Part shown: positions 32,001 through 44,631 of the stretch, one piece after another
Numbering within the stretch: position 1 is the stretch's first letter
Layout: every line of letters begins with the position of its first letter
Origin: Nannochloropsis oceanica
Taxonomy: Eukaryota > Sar > Eustigmatophyceae > Eustigmatales > Monodopsidaceae
Assembly: GCA_004519485.1 (NCBI GenBank)
Contig: CP038135.1
Span: 993,001-1,057,000 of the forward strand
Direction of reading: 5' to 3'
DNA: 64,000 nt
Position numbers and translations under genes: made by a program
The notes under the pieces: model-generated
Database searches by the model: none
What the model was told of the DNA's origin: nothing
Seen by the model: the letters and a program-made list of their open reading frames with translations, nothing else

Positions 32001-32409
32001 AGTCCTGCGAGCGTACGCTCAAGGCAATGGAGGCGCTACGGACCATTTGCACGGTGCTATGCGCGGATTTAAACCAATCAATGGAAATAAATAAGGGACA
32101 TAAGTGTGTTGGTGCGCACAGTGTCATGGATTGAAAGGTGGAATTCCTCCTCCCTATGCTAAATCCTTACCTACCTCCCCAACCCCCCCCCCCCCTCCCT
32201 CGTTCACTGTCACCGATTACAATGACTTACCGCTGCACGTCACGCAGATGATCTTCTTCAGACTGCATGCCGGCATTTGTAGACATACGGCCCTCGTCGT
32301 CGAAAAATTCGCCCTTGAGAATATCCATTTCGTCATCGTAGGAATCAAGCGCCTTGGTCGGCGGCGCTTGCCCGCTCGGCCTCCCAGCACCGTTCTTGAG
32401 AGTGTTCAT
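29013..32409 (-). CDS. plasma-membrane H+-ATPase (P3A), copy 1
   Basis: Four exons (32409-32231, 32056-31411, 31285-30086, 29948-29013) give 986 residues. The pump uses ATP to export protons and energise the plasma membrane. Visible motifs: the actuator loop TGES (start of exon 3), the M4 segment with SIPIAIEIVCTTT, the phosphorylation site CSDKTGTLTLNKM (Asp near residue 425), nucleotide-binding KGAPHVI, the hinge TGDGVNDAP and the M6 segment TLLNDGTLISIGYDNVVPN that P3A pumps share. The N-terminus is longer and more divergent than in copies 2 and 3 (Ser/Arg-rich, RSQDSMGEGKSMSRMRS) and may be regulatory. The intron that splits the sequence before LYQPMPLMIWMAIIIEA in copies 2 and 3 is absent here. 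No long auto-inhibitory C-tail with a terminal 14-3-3 site is seen. Confidence 0.93.
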
Positions 32410-34098
32410 GATGTCTAGTGCGTGTGTATTCTGGTGAGAAGTTCACCAAAAAGTCACGATGAAAGATCGAATAATATTCAAGTCTCAAAAGCACTGAACG
32501 GTACGACCTGAATTGTCGCTCCTGGGCTTGGGATTGGACAAGCAATGTCCGCCTGCGTAAATACCCGCATCTGCTTGCCACGCGACATCCCTGCGCTTTG
32601 ACGAAGCCAAAGTCCATGGAAAGACCAGACGAGTGTGCTAAAATCATTCCAGTAGCCTAGTGACAAAAAAAAACAGCCATTTTTAACAAGCACACAAGGA
32701 AAAGCACAGCCATGCTGCTATAATGGGCAGGCTGGAGCAAAGTGAAGAAGAATTACCGAATATTCACTGATCCGTTTCCGCGTCCGGCCGAGACTCCTGT
32801 TCAGGCCGTTTTCATATTCCATACCTTGTTGGTGCGACCCGCGTGTCAAAGAATATCTGGCACTAGCACTAGACACTATGCTTGCCGCGTTGGCCATCCG
32901 CCTTGACGGGCGAAAGGCTTCTGTCTCATGCAGGCGTTCTTACTGCAGATGGATACTTTGGCAGGGCATAATTTTGCTTTGCCAGTGGATGCTTTTATGC
33001 ATGCCACACGCCTTCCGACAAGACTTACGCCCATATGCACGCAAGTAAGATCGATCAATGTTCCGAAAGGCAGGCGTAAATCGGTCGTGACAAAAATAGA
33101 ACTTCCAGTGGGGCACCCACTTCGAATGCTGTTCCAACCTCCCCAAACTTCTTGTGCCTTGCATCAGTTCGCCACAACACCGAAACAATCGCCATAAACG
33201 AATATTCGACAATATTCAAAGAGAGACCAGAAGTAAGAGGACTTACTAAGTGATTTATGATCTGCAAGATCTGGTGTTATAAAAATGGAGCGCTTGCGCA
33301 GGCAGGCGTGAATTGCCTCGTTTTTGGCCCTCTCACCCTGCCCCACACATAAGAGTAAAGTCGGAAAATATTCAACACACATTTATTCGAGGCAAGTGGG
33401 GAAACCAGTACCGGAAAATATACAAGTGTAAAAACCTTGATGTTGAGTTTTATCACTGCAAGTGGTATTTCTTTTGTCGCGTCCTCACTCTCTAACTGCC
33501 CTGCTCTGATTCTCTTATCGGGAGTGCTCCGTCACTTTTAACTTTTTGATCGCCCTGAATGCATCTACGCGTGTTCCCCATATGCATCCTAACACAAACT
33601 CTTTCTAATGCATGCTGTAGAGGGTTTTAACAGGATAACGACTCACAAGTAGTTGCTCTTGTCAATTCGAAATCTGTCACTTCTTTCCCAAATAAATGTC
33701 ATCGGAATGGCTTCTCGTCTCTCCGTCTTTCCTCTCACCTCCATTCTCACATCTTCTCTCCACAGGCCAATATCTTGGCTAACGCAGGACATTCGCATAG
33801 GGATTGAGGCGAGTCCGATGGGCCATTAAATCTTTCTGAATACTTAAGTCGCTGCGAAAAGTTAATTAAATTAAATTGAACAGTTATCTACCACTTAGAC
33901 TACATGTCCATCACACGCGACACATCCATCGCGCATACACAGAGATTCGAAAGGAAACGAACACACATGCACGCACAGGCACACGTGCGGGGTCAGCGTC
34001 GCGTTCCGCCTCACGTTTGTATATATAAGACACATATCACATCTAACTCCTGCTGCTACACTTTTTTGCACAGGAAAGTGGGTAAGGTCAGTTTCAGC
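32410..34098. other. intergenic between proton-pump copies 1 and 2
   Basis: About 1.7 kb, AT-richer than the coding parts. It should contain the promoter of copy 1 and the 3' flank of copy 2. No gene, tRNA or mobile element recognised. Confidence 0.5.
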
Positions 34099-37000
34099 TT
34101 AAGCGTTTTCCAAGGGATCTTCCTTGTGCATCTTCACGATGTCGTTGATGCCGAAGGTGTTGTTCTTCTTCAGCAAAGCGTAGGTCCCCACCTTGGCGGC
34201 GTCCTGGATGAACCAGCAGATCAAGCAGTAGACCCACACGATCGCAGACAGCTCGCGAGGCTCGGCACGGGCCATGCCCACTGTGGGCACGCCGTCAGGC
34301 ATGGACTCGGGCCAGGCATTCGCCATGATGGTGGACAGGGAGCAGGCAACACCAGCAGCGATCAAGAGGATCTTGGAGGGCTTGTTGGTCCAGAAAAAGC
34401 CGGCGCCTGAGCGGGAGGAGAAGAGAGTCAAGAAATCGGAGATGGAGACCTTGAGGTACACCATGGAGGTGATCTGTCCGTAGGTCAAGGGGGCCAGGCC
34501 GAGACCAGCCCACACGCCGTTGGGCTCGTGACAGTTAAGGGCGACCCAGAGCATGGCCAGGGAGGAGAGGCAGGCCACGCCGCCGAGCACACCAGATACG
34601 GTGAAGAGCACCTTGAGGTTCCACTTGTCGGGAGTGGTGTTGGGCACCACGTTGTCGTAGCCAATGGAGATGAGCGTGCCGTCGTTGAGGAGGGTGATAA
34701 GCATGAGCATCATCACGGGCATGTGGAAGAATGCAGGCCACTCGTCGACGGCGCCCGCGGGCTGGAACTTGGCAGGCTGCATCGTGAGCACGGCGATGAA
34801 GAAGAATACCAGCAGCTGAAGCGTGGCGGCGATACGGTAGGTGATGAAAGATGTCATCCGCCCGAACACGGTACGAGCCACGACGATGGCCGTGACGATG
34901 GTGGAGAGGCCGGGCTTGGTCAACACAATATCAGCAGCGGCACGGGCAGCGTCGGTGGAGCCCTGCACGGCAACACCCACATCCGCACGCTTGAGGGCAG
35001 GGGCATCATTAACACCATCACCAGTCATGCCCGTCTAAGGGAGGGAGGACGGAGAGAGAGGGAAATCAAGGGTGAGTGGTTTGCGTGTGAAATGCAGTGT
35101 GTCAAGAACGCAACACAAGAGCAAGCAAAGTGTGCTTACGGACAAGAGGGAAGGACACACATCATACCTTGTAGCCACCACGACGGAGAGCCTCGACGAT
35201 CAAAAACTTGTGCTCCGGGAAGACCTGGGCGAAACCGGCGGTAGCCTCAATATACTTGAAAAAGTCCATCAGATTCTTAGGTGGCTTGCCATCCTCCTCA
35301 AGCTTAGGCAACAATGCAGCGTTCTCGATGTTGGTAGCCATGCCGAGCTGGCGGGCCGTCTCCTTAGCAATCAGTAAATGGTCACCCGTGATCATCTTCA
35401 CCTCCACACCGAACTTGTTGGCGCGCTCGATTGTGTCCTTGGTGTCGGGGCGGGGGGGGTCAAGGAAAGTGAGCAGACCCACCATCTCCCAAGGTCCGTC
35501 AGCAGAGCCCTTGGTCTTCGCCACAGCCAGAGAGCGGATGCCACGCTCCCCGAGGGCCTCCACGTCCTTGTCGCATTGCGCAATGATGGCGGCGTTGGCC
35601 TCCTGGTCCACGAGGTGCATGATGATGTGCGGCGCGCCCTTGGAAACCTTGAACGTCTCGCCAGTAGGAAGCTGCACCGTTCCCTCCGTGCGCTTGACCG
35701 TCGGGTCAAAAGGCATGTAGTCAGTCTGCTTGATGCTATCCAGGCTCTTCAAGTCCGCAGATCCGTGCACAAGCGTGTCAAGGGCGTCACGGGGGGGCTC
35801 GGTCCACTTGGAGGCCATGGCCGCGTAGCGAAGGAGGGAGTACTGGGTCTCGCCCTCCATGTAAATAGGGGTCTCCTCTTGAATTGCCATCTTGTTAAGG
35901 GTCAAGGTGCCGGTCTTGTCGGAGCACAGAATAGACATGCCAGCCATGTCCTCGATGGCGGCCAGACGAGAGACGATGGCGCCGTCCTTCGAGAGCTCGT
36001 GGGAGCCCAGGGCCAGAGTGGTGGTGCAGACAATCTCGATGGCGATGGGGATGGAGGCGACCAGAAGCACGACGGTGAACGACAGAGCCTCACGCAGGGT
36101 CTCTCCGCGGCCGAGCAGGTAGCCGAAAGCAATCAGGCACAGAGTCATGGACAGCACGACGAGGATAATCATGATGCGAATCAGCAGCTTCTGAAGGTTG
36201 GACACCTCGTCACCACCCACAAGCAAAGCAGCAGTGCGGCCGAAGAAGGTGTTGGCGCCCGTGGCCTCCACGGTAGCCTCGACCTCACCACGCACGACGG
36301 TAGAGCCCATCTTGCAAGAGTCGCCCTTGTACATGGTCACGGGAAGCGACTCCCCGGTCAGGGCAGCCTATGGCGAGGGTGACAAGCAGTGAGAGAGGAA
36401 GGAAAGGGTGGGAGTCAATGGATTTGCGACAAGGGGATAAAAAGTGGAATGGATGCAACTAGGCAGAGAATCTTCGCTATCGTACCTGGTCCACATCGAT
36501 CTGGGAGTCCATGACCACACAGTCAGCCGGGACGGCACCACCCGAGCCGAGCAGCACCAAGTCACCGGGCACGAGGAGGGCGGCGTCCATGGAAGCGAAC
36601 TTTCCGTCACGCTTCACATATGCCACGGGCTTCAGGGAGGCCTTGAGCGCAGCGACGGCGTCGCCGGCCTTGGTGGTCTCGTAGTAGGACAGGGAGGCGT
36701 TCAGGAACTGGATGGCCAGAAGGATGCCCATGTCAGGCCAGGACTCGATGGCGGCCTCGATGATGATGGCCATCCAGATCATGAGAGGCATGGGCTGGTA
36801 CAACTGCTCGGCGAACTGTCGGGAAGGAAAGCCAGGGAAAAATGGGGAAAAAATGAGTACACGTGAGGATATCTGTACAAGCTCCCGAAACCATCAGACA
36901 CGAAGCTTAGACCAGACAACGCCGGCATATTTTTAACACAAATCAAACAACTTGGCATGCATGACATTGAGGAAAGGGAAAAGCAGAAAAGCACTTACAA

Positions 37001-37619
37001 TCTTCCACTTGGGCTTCTTCTTCTCGGGGAGCTCGTTGCGGCCAAACTTCTTTAGCAGCTCGGCAGCCAGGGCGGAAGAGAGACCGTCGGAGTGCAAGTG
37101 GTGGATCTCGGGGTCATTCTCGTCCGTGTCGATGTGGATGGGAGCAGCTTCGGGCTTGGAGAAGACGCCGTCCAAGCCGGGGGCGGCCCCCTCTCCACGT
37201 CCCAAGGAGCCTTGGGAGCGAAGTGTCAAAGCAATGGAGGCCTTGTTCACCTCCCGCATGGTGCTGGAGGGGGAAGGGATGGAGGTAAAGGGAGTCAGGA
37301 GAGGGGATTACGGAGAGCGCCGATGGTGTACCGTGAGAGTGCGGGGTGAACAGGACTCTTCGGTGTAGGTTTTGCAAAAAGATACGCGATCCTGGCTCAC
37401 TTTGTGAACACAGTGGCTCCTATCTACCACCAACCCAACAGTGACTTACCGCTCCAGGGCGCGGTCGTGGTCCTCGTTCTCCAGGTTACCCATACGGTTG
37501 GACTTCTTGGCCAGACGGCCTTCATGGTCGTAAAAGGTGTCGGAGACATGGGTGTGGTCGCCCGGAGCATGGATGCTCTTGCCGATGGACTTGTTGCTCA
37601 CCGCGGGGGTCTTGGACAT
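34099..37619 (-). CDS. plasma-membrane H+-ATPase (P3A), copy 2
   Basis: Five exons (37619-37450, 37263-36999, 36815-36486, 36367-35168, 35034-34099) give 966 residues. All P3A motifs of copy 1 are present: TGES, DKTGT, KGAP, TGDGVNDAP, LLNDGT. The N-terminus begins MSKTPAVSNKSIGKS. From codon 11 onward it is almost identical to copy 3 at the DNA level, introns included, and about ten amino acids differ (for example KKKPKW versus KIKPKW, LLVGGDE versus LLQGGDE, EDPLENA versus EDPVENA). It is divergent from copy 3 across a 1.76-kb gap between start codons. It likely pumps protons at the plasma membrane like its sisters; the differing promoters suggest different expression. Confidence 0.95.
34100..37589. 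repeat. inverted repeat, left arm (proton-pump copy 2)
   Basis: This arm is the reverse complement of 39420-42909 with equal length (3,490 bp) and only scattered substitutions. Similarity stops just inside the first exon and at the stop codon, so flanks and UTRs differ. Confidence 0.9.
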
Positions 37620-39383
37620 TGTTGGCGCAGAGGGGATGCTGGCAACAAATGTGCTATGTGTTGCTGGTAGTGGGTAATGTGTTGGGATATATGAATTAGC
37701 GGGACAGGTCGCAGAGGGACCAGGGTGTACAGCATAGATCTTGCGGGCAGAGGAAGGGAGTGGAATGCATGTCACGACATGGGAAAGAAGCAATGAAAGG
37801 AGCATTTGCACCATCTGGGAGGTTGGGCAACTTTGTTCCATGGACGTCTGAGTGGGCAGATATGTTGATCCCTTTTATGTAAGACTGCTGCAAAGGAGCA
37901 AGAAACAAAAAATAAGATCAGGAGACAACAAGAAAGTATACCGATCTGTGTACCAGCACGAACGAAGTGCACGGTCTGAAGCGCGGACTCTCATTTCCTG
38001 TTCTTTCCGGGTAAGAAATCTGCATCGCTTCGCCCTCGTTCGCCTTCCCGATGTTAGACTGACAAGTCCGAGAACGAGATGAAACGTTAGTTTTGTGAGC
38101 GGTCTGATGGCATCACTATTACACGGCGGCTCGGAGGAGGGGCCCGAGCCAAATTTTGTCTTTTACGGCCATTCTTTCCGGTTACGTATACTTCGACGGT
38201 CAGAAGCAAACTCAGTAGAGGAGGCCAGGGCACTTGAAGGACGAATTAGAAGCTTTGGTTACTGAAAATATCGAGGAAAAGAAATGGGGTGGAATAAAGT
38301 GCATTTCTATACCAGCAGATGCCTTCAAGCTCTTCTTCATCGCTGTTTCGTCGAAAGCTGTGCAAGGGCGAATCTTCCACGTGGATGCCCTTGCAGATCT
38401 TTACAACTGATGGTCTCAGAATGCTGTCCTGCCCGCAAGCCTCCACCAACAACACATCCACCATGCCCTTGCTGACCACTGCTTTCTTCCCTCGAAACTC
38501 GGGCATGCACGCCTGCAGCCATGTTTCTCCGGGTTGTCAGCGACACCTGGCCGAAAAGCATTTTCATGAATCCAGGCATTTGAATATTTTGAAGACATTT
38601 TTGAACTGTTGATGATTTGTGCGCCACCCTGACCTCGTTCACCTTTCTACGTTCACCCATCCACCAGCTAGGACTGCGTCGGCGGCCCCCGGTTGAAAAA
38701 TGCGTCACGAACATATGTACCCGTGAAATGTATCACCCATGACTTCCATTATGGAAAGGCATTTTTAATCCCCCTCCCACTCCTGATAGTTGAAGGCCCC
38801 GATCTTAGATAAGATAGCCTTTACCATTGAGGCGAACGAGTCGCTATTTGCACGCAAGCACTTACGTCGTCCGCAAGTGGGCGGTCTGCGCCCCCCCTCA
38901 TCTTTTTCGTGTTGCCCTTTATTGTTCTTGGTTTAGCATGATCGTACTCATATTTATCGCAGGAGAAATTAAATCATGTACGTAGTGTGGGACCACTGCC
39001 ATGACCTCCTGTCCCCTACACGATTGGCTCGGACAGCAGGCATATTTTCCTCTCCCTTTGCTACTGCAAGTGCTGATCAACCTTATGGTCCTTGGTTTGC
39101 TTTTGTCAACCTTTTCACCTTTCACGTAGATAACAGCCAGCACAACCTTACATTCTCACAAACAACAACAAACCAACCACGAGTGGCCTCGGCTCTTGTT
39201 ACACACGACTGTGCGGCCGTCCCAACGTGACTATCCACCACGTGTGCTTTTGATCTTTGGCTGTGCCTCGAGAAAGTAATCCTGAAAGAGTTCCTGAGGC
39301 TCAAACATGCACTCCCTAACTCACCATCAACAACCACCACCACAACACAGCACTATTGTCGCAAGGATCTCCACGCGTCAACA
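37620..39383. promoter_or_regulatory. bidirectional promoter spacer between pump copies 2 and 3
   Basis: 1.76 kb of unique DNA between the two start codons. Unlike the arms it shows no mirror symmetry that I can see. It should hold both promoters. It includes AT-rich stretches (38570-38610, 38930-38975). No gene recognised. Confidence 0.5.
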
Positions 39384-42300
39384 ATGTCCGCCCCTAAGAA
39401 GGTCGCGAATGAGCAGAGGTCCATCGGCAAGAGCATCCATGCTCCGGGCGACCACACCCATGTCTCCGACACCTTTTATGACCATGAAGGCCGTCTGGCC
39501 AAGAAGTCCAACCGTATGGGTAACCTGGAGAACGAGGACCACGACCGCGCCCTGGAGCGGTAAGTCACTGTTGGGTTGGTGGTAGATAGGAGCCACTGTG
39601 TTCACAAAGTGAGCCAGGATCGCGTATCTTTTTGCAAAACCTACACCGAAGAGTCCTGTTCACCCCGCACTCTCACGGTACACCATTGGCGCTCTCCGTA
39701 ATCCCCTCTCCTGACTCCCTTTACCTCCATCCCTTCCCCCTCCAGCACCATGCGGGAGGTGAACAAGGCCTCCATTGCTTTGACACTTCGCTCCCAAGGC
39801 TCCTTGGGACGTGGAGAGGGGGCCGCCCCCGGCTTGGACGGCGTCTTCTCCAAGCCCGAAGCTGCTCCCATCCACATCGACACGGACGAGAATGACCCCG
39901 AGATCCACCACTTGCACTCCGACGGTCTCTCTTCCGCCCTGGCTGCCGAGCTGCTAAAGAAGTTTGGCCGCAACGAGCTCCCCGAGAAGATTAAGCCCAA
40001 GTGGAAGATTGTAAGTGCTTTTCTGCTTTTCCCTTTCCTCAATGTCATGCATGCCAAGTTGTTTGATTTGTGTTAAAAATATGCCGGCGTTGTCTGGTCT
40101 AAGCTTCGTGTCTGATGGTTTCGGGAGCTTGTACAGATATCCTCACGTGTACTCATTTTTTCCCCATTTTTCCCTGGCTTTCCTTCCCGACAGTTCGCCG
40201 AGCAGTTGTACCAGCCCATGCCTCTCATGATCTGGATGGCCATCATCATCGAGGCCGCCATCGAGTCCTGGCCTGACATGGGCATCCTTCTGGCCATCCA
40301 GTTCCTGAACGCCTCCCTGTCCTACTACGAGACCACCAAGGCCGGCGACGCCGTCGCTGCGCTCAAGGCCTCCCTGAAGCCCGTGGCATATGTGAAGCGT
40401 GACGGAAAGTTCGCTTCCATGGACGCCGCCCTCCTCGTGCCCGGTGACTTGGTGCTGCTCGGCTCGGGTGGTGCCGTCCCGGCTGACTGTGTGGTCATGG
40501 ACGCCCAGATCGATGTGGACCAGGTACGATAGCGAAGATTCTCTGCCTAGTTGCATCCATTCCACTTTTTATCCCCTTGTCGCAAATCCATTGACTCCCA
40601 CCCTTTCCTTCCTCTCTCACTGCTTGTCACCCTCGCCATAGGCTGCCCTGACTGGGGAGTCGCTTCCCGTGACCATGTACAAGGGCGACTCTTGCAAGAT
40701 GGGCTCTACCGTCGTGCGTGGTGAGGTCGAGGCTACCGTGGAGGCCACGGGCGCCAACACCTTCTTCGGCCGCACTGCTGCTTTGCTACAGGGTGGTGAC
40801 GAGGTGTCCAACCTTCAGAAGCTGCTGATGCGCATCATGATTATCCTCGTCGTGCTGTCCATGACTCTGTGCCTGATTGCTTTCGGCTACCTGCTCGGCC
40901 GCGGAGAGACCCTGCGTGAGGCTCTGTCGTTCACCGTCGTGCTGCTGGTCGCCTCCATCCCCATCGCCATCGAGATTGTCTGCACCACCACTCTGGCCCT
41001 GGGCTCCCACGAGCTCTCGAAGGACGGCGCCATCGTCTCTCGTCTGGCCGCCATCGAGGACATGGCTGGCATGTCTATTCTGTGCTCCGACAAGACCGGC
41101 ACCTTGACCCTTAACAAGATGATGATCCAAGAGGAGACCCCTATTTACATGGAGGGCGAGACCCAGTACTCTCTCCTTCGCTACGCGGCCATGGCCTCCA
41201 AGTGGACCGAGCCCCCCCGTGACGCCCTTGACACGCTTGTGCACGGATCTGCGGACTTGAAGAGCCTGGATAGCATCAAGCAGACTGACTACATGCCTTT
41301 TGACCCGACGGTCAAGCGCACGGAGGGAACGGTGCAGCTTCCTACTGGCGAGACGTTCAAGGTTTCCAAGGGCGCGCCGCACATCATCATGCACCTCGTG
41401 GACCAGGAGGCCAACGCCGCCATCATTGCGCAATGCGACAAGGACGTGGAGGCCCTCGGGGAGCGTGGCATCCGCTCTCTGGCTGTGGCGAAGACCAAAG
41501 GCTCTGCTGACGGACCTTGGGAGATGGTGGGTCTGCTCACTTTCCTTGACCCCCCCCGCCCCGACACCAAGGACACAATCGAGCGCGCCAACAAGTTCGG
41601 TGTGGAGGTGAAGATGATCACGGGTGACCATTTACTGATTGCCAAGGAGACGGCCCGCCAGCTCGGCATGGCTACCAACATCGAGAACGCTGCATTGTTG
41701 CCTAAGCTTGAGGAGGATGGCAAGCCTCCACAGAATCTGATGGACTTTTTCAAGTATATTGAAGCTACCTCCGGTTTCGCCCAGGTCTTCCCGGAGCACA
41801 AGTTTTTGATCGTCGAGGCTCTCCGTCGTGGTGGCTACAAGGTATGATGTGTGTCCTTCCCTCTTGTCCGTAAGCACACTTTGCTTGCTCTTGTGTTGCG
41901 TTCTTGACACACTGCATTTCACACGCAAACCACTCACCCTTGATTTCCCTCTCTCTCCGTCCTCCCTCCCTTAGACGGGCATGACTGGTGATGGTGTTAA
42001 TGATGCCCCTGCCCTCAAGCGTGCGGATGTGGGTGTTGCCGTGCAGGGCTCCACCGACGCTGCCCGTGCCGCTGCTGATATTGTGTTGACCAAGCCCGGC
42101 CTCTCCACCATCGTCACGGCCATCGTCGTGGCTCGTACCGTGTTCGGGCGGATGACATCTTTCATCACCTACCGTATCGCCGCCACGCTTCAGCTGCTGG
42201 TATTCTTCTTCATCGCCGTGCTCACGATGCAGCCTGCCAAGTTCCAGCCCGCGGGCGCCGTCGACGAGTGGCCTGCATTCTTCCACATGCCCGTGATGAT

Positions 42301-42910
42301 GCTCATGCTTATCACCCTCCTCAACGACGGCACGCTCATCTCCATTGGCTACGACAACGTGGTGCCCAACACCACTCCCGACAAGTGGAACCTCAAGGTG
42401 CTCTTCACCGTATCTGGTGTGCTCGGCGGCGTGGCCTGCCTCTCCTCCCTGGCCATGCTCTGGGTCGCCCTTAACTGTCACGAGCCCAACGGCGTGTGGG
42501 CTGGTCTCGGCCTGGCCCCCCTGACCTACGGACAGATCACCTCCATGGTGTACCTCAAGGTCTCCATCTCCGATTTCTTGACTCTCTTCTCCTCCCGCTC
42601 AGGCGCCGGCTTTTTCTGGACCAACAAGCCCTCCAAGATCCTCTTGATCGCTGCTGGTGTTGCCTGCTCCCTGTCCACCATCATGGCGAATGCCTGGCCC
42701 GAGTCCATGCCTGACGGCGTGCCTACGGTGGGCATGGCCCGTGCCGAGCCTCGCGAGCTGTCTGTGATCGTGTGGGTCTACTGCTTGATCTGCTGGTTCA
42801 TCCAGGACGCGGCTAAAGTTGCCACCTACGCTTTGTTGAAGAAGAACAACACCTTCGGCATCAACGACATCGTGAAAATGCACAAGGAAGATCCCGTGGA
42901 GAACGCCTAA
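39384..42910 (+). CDS. plasma-membrane H+-ATPase (P3A), copy 3
   Basis: Five exons (39384-39559, 39746-40010, 40194-40523, 40642-41841, 41975-42910) give 968 residues with the complete P3A motif set (TGES, DKTGT, KGAP, TGDGVNDAP, LLNDGT) and ten or so hydrophobic spans. The first ten codons differ from copy 2 (MSAPKKVANEQRSIGKS), then the two genes run in parallel with exon and intron lengths identical from the first splice donor to the stop (3,352 bp each). Predicted to be an electrogenic proton exporter of the plasma membrane. All splice sites are GT-AG with the same flanks as copy 2. Confidence 0.95.
39420..42909. repeat. inverted repeat, right arm (proton-pump copy 3)
   Basis: Partner of 34100-37589. 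No net insertion or deletion in any of four introns, which is unexpected for old duplicates. Confidence 0.9.
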
Positions 42911-44631
42911 GTTAACCCTCCCTCTTTCCTCCTCTGTAGGAGCATTAACGGTAGAAGTGTGAGTTTTATGTGATAAGTGTCTAAGTGCCACAGAGCTGGA
43001 ACGCGTCGCTGAGCTCGAAAGGGTGTTTGTGTGTGCGTGTGCTTGTGCGTGCCTGACTCTTGAACCTCTGTGTGATGACGCGGTGGGGGCGTCGCGTGTG
43101 ATGGCCATATAGTCTATTAGTAATAAATAACTGTTCTGTGCAATTTGATAACTTTTCGCAGCGACGTATCAAGTAAGCCTATTGGATAAATTCGAACCCT
43201 GGATTTGTGTCCTGCGGTTATTAAGAACGCAGGCTCGGGGAAGGAAAAAGGGCAGGAAGTGGAAGTATAGGTCCGGGATGACAGATAGAAAGTGAGGAAG
43301 AGAAGGATTGCATTTATTTAGGAAAGCGATGATAGAGACGTTGGGCTAGAAACGATTTGTTGGCATGTGAAATCCATTCACAGAAGCAAGCTACAGGAAA
43401 GAAGTGCCTCGGCATGGTTATGGAATGTGTGCTAGACAAAGAAAGTTATAGAAATAGGCTCTACCGTGAAAAAAAATAACGAGAGAGCATATACCCAAGG
43501 AATACGAAAAAAGAAACACCCATGTTTAAGATGGTGAACGTTCACAGAGGCTTCTGCAGTCCTTAGCTTGTTGCTTTTCATCATCAGTGAAATTCACTGA
43601 ACCCTTGTGCGGAGGATGGTGGAAAGGTGGAGGCATGGCGGTCCTGGGCGTCAAGCTAGGAACAGACCATGAAACGAACGCAGAAAGCGTCGCCTTGAGG
43701 CGTGCATTCCTCGTGTTGTGACTCGGGGGCTGTAAGTACCGGTAAAAAGAGGCTTTCTTCAGGGTGCAAGAAGGGGGGAGGGGGGGTCGGAGAGGATGGC
43801 TTCAAGGCCAGGGGCCTGCACACTTACTCATAGAGAGTGTAGTGGTTCAGGGGACGCATGAAAAGCCACGATTACCTACGGCATCTTTTATTCGCTTGCC
43901 ATGGAGAGTGCTTCTTTCTTCTTCTTCTCTTCTTCTTCTTCTTCTTCTTTTCTTTGTTCTTTCGGCATCTTCCTCCCACTGCTTGCGCCTTGTGCTAGTG
44001 GGGCTCAGGTTCAAAAGGAGGAAGAGAGCATTGGACGTCCTAATCCACCACTGGCGAGACACGAGGGTAGCATGTAGCAACCTACTCTATCTCAAGCGGG
44101 GGCGTACCTCTCCTCCTGGCTTCATTAATCCAATGCCTTCCTCCTCCCCCTCTTCCCTCCCCTCCTCATCTACTACCTTTCAAAGTCGTTACATTTATAC
44201 AGCCTTCGACCGACGACAATTTCGGTGCTCCGATTCCTTTAATAGTCTTCTAACTTCTCCTGCGACGAGGTTGATTGCGCGTGCCCAACCTTGCATGTCT
44301 ACCTCACCTGCCTCTCTCTACGCATTGCCTAGCCTCCTTTCCTCATACCTCTTCTTCGCACCTTCATTTCCCTTCTCATGCACCTCAAATAATCGTAAAC
44401 ATACCACAAAGGAAAATGACTTGACCGGGCACAATCTCTCCTCGCTCGCTTGCTCCTCCCCTTGCACCTCCTCCTTTTCTCCCTCCTCCCCCGTCTCCAT
44501 CTTCTTCACCATCATCCTCTTCCTCATCTTCTTCACTATGAATGTCTTATTTCTCCTCCCAGCAGCTCGTCCCCCTCTTCCTTCCTCTATATCCATACCT
44601 CATCTCCCTCCTCCCCTCACTCTTTCTCGTC
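42911..44631. other. intergenic between convergent genes
   Basis: 3' flanks of pump copy 3 and of the CSIM coiled-coil gene. It has TTC-rich DNA at 43915-43955. A 341-codon plus-strand frame (43764-44789) is antisense to the next gene's end and is low-complexity, so I do not call it. Confidence 0.45.

Noticed and set aside
34099-42910. Transposon-borne duplication of the pump genes
   Set aside because: No terminal repeats, target-site duplications or transposase-like frames were seen at the arm ends.
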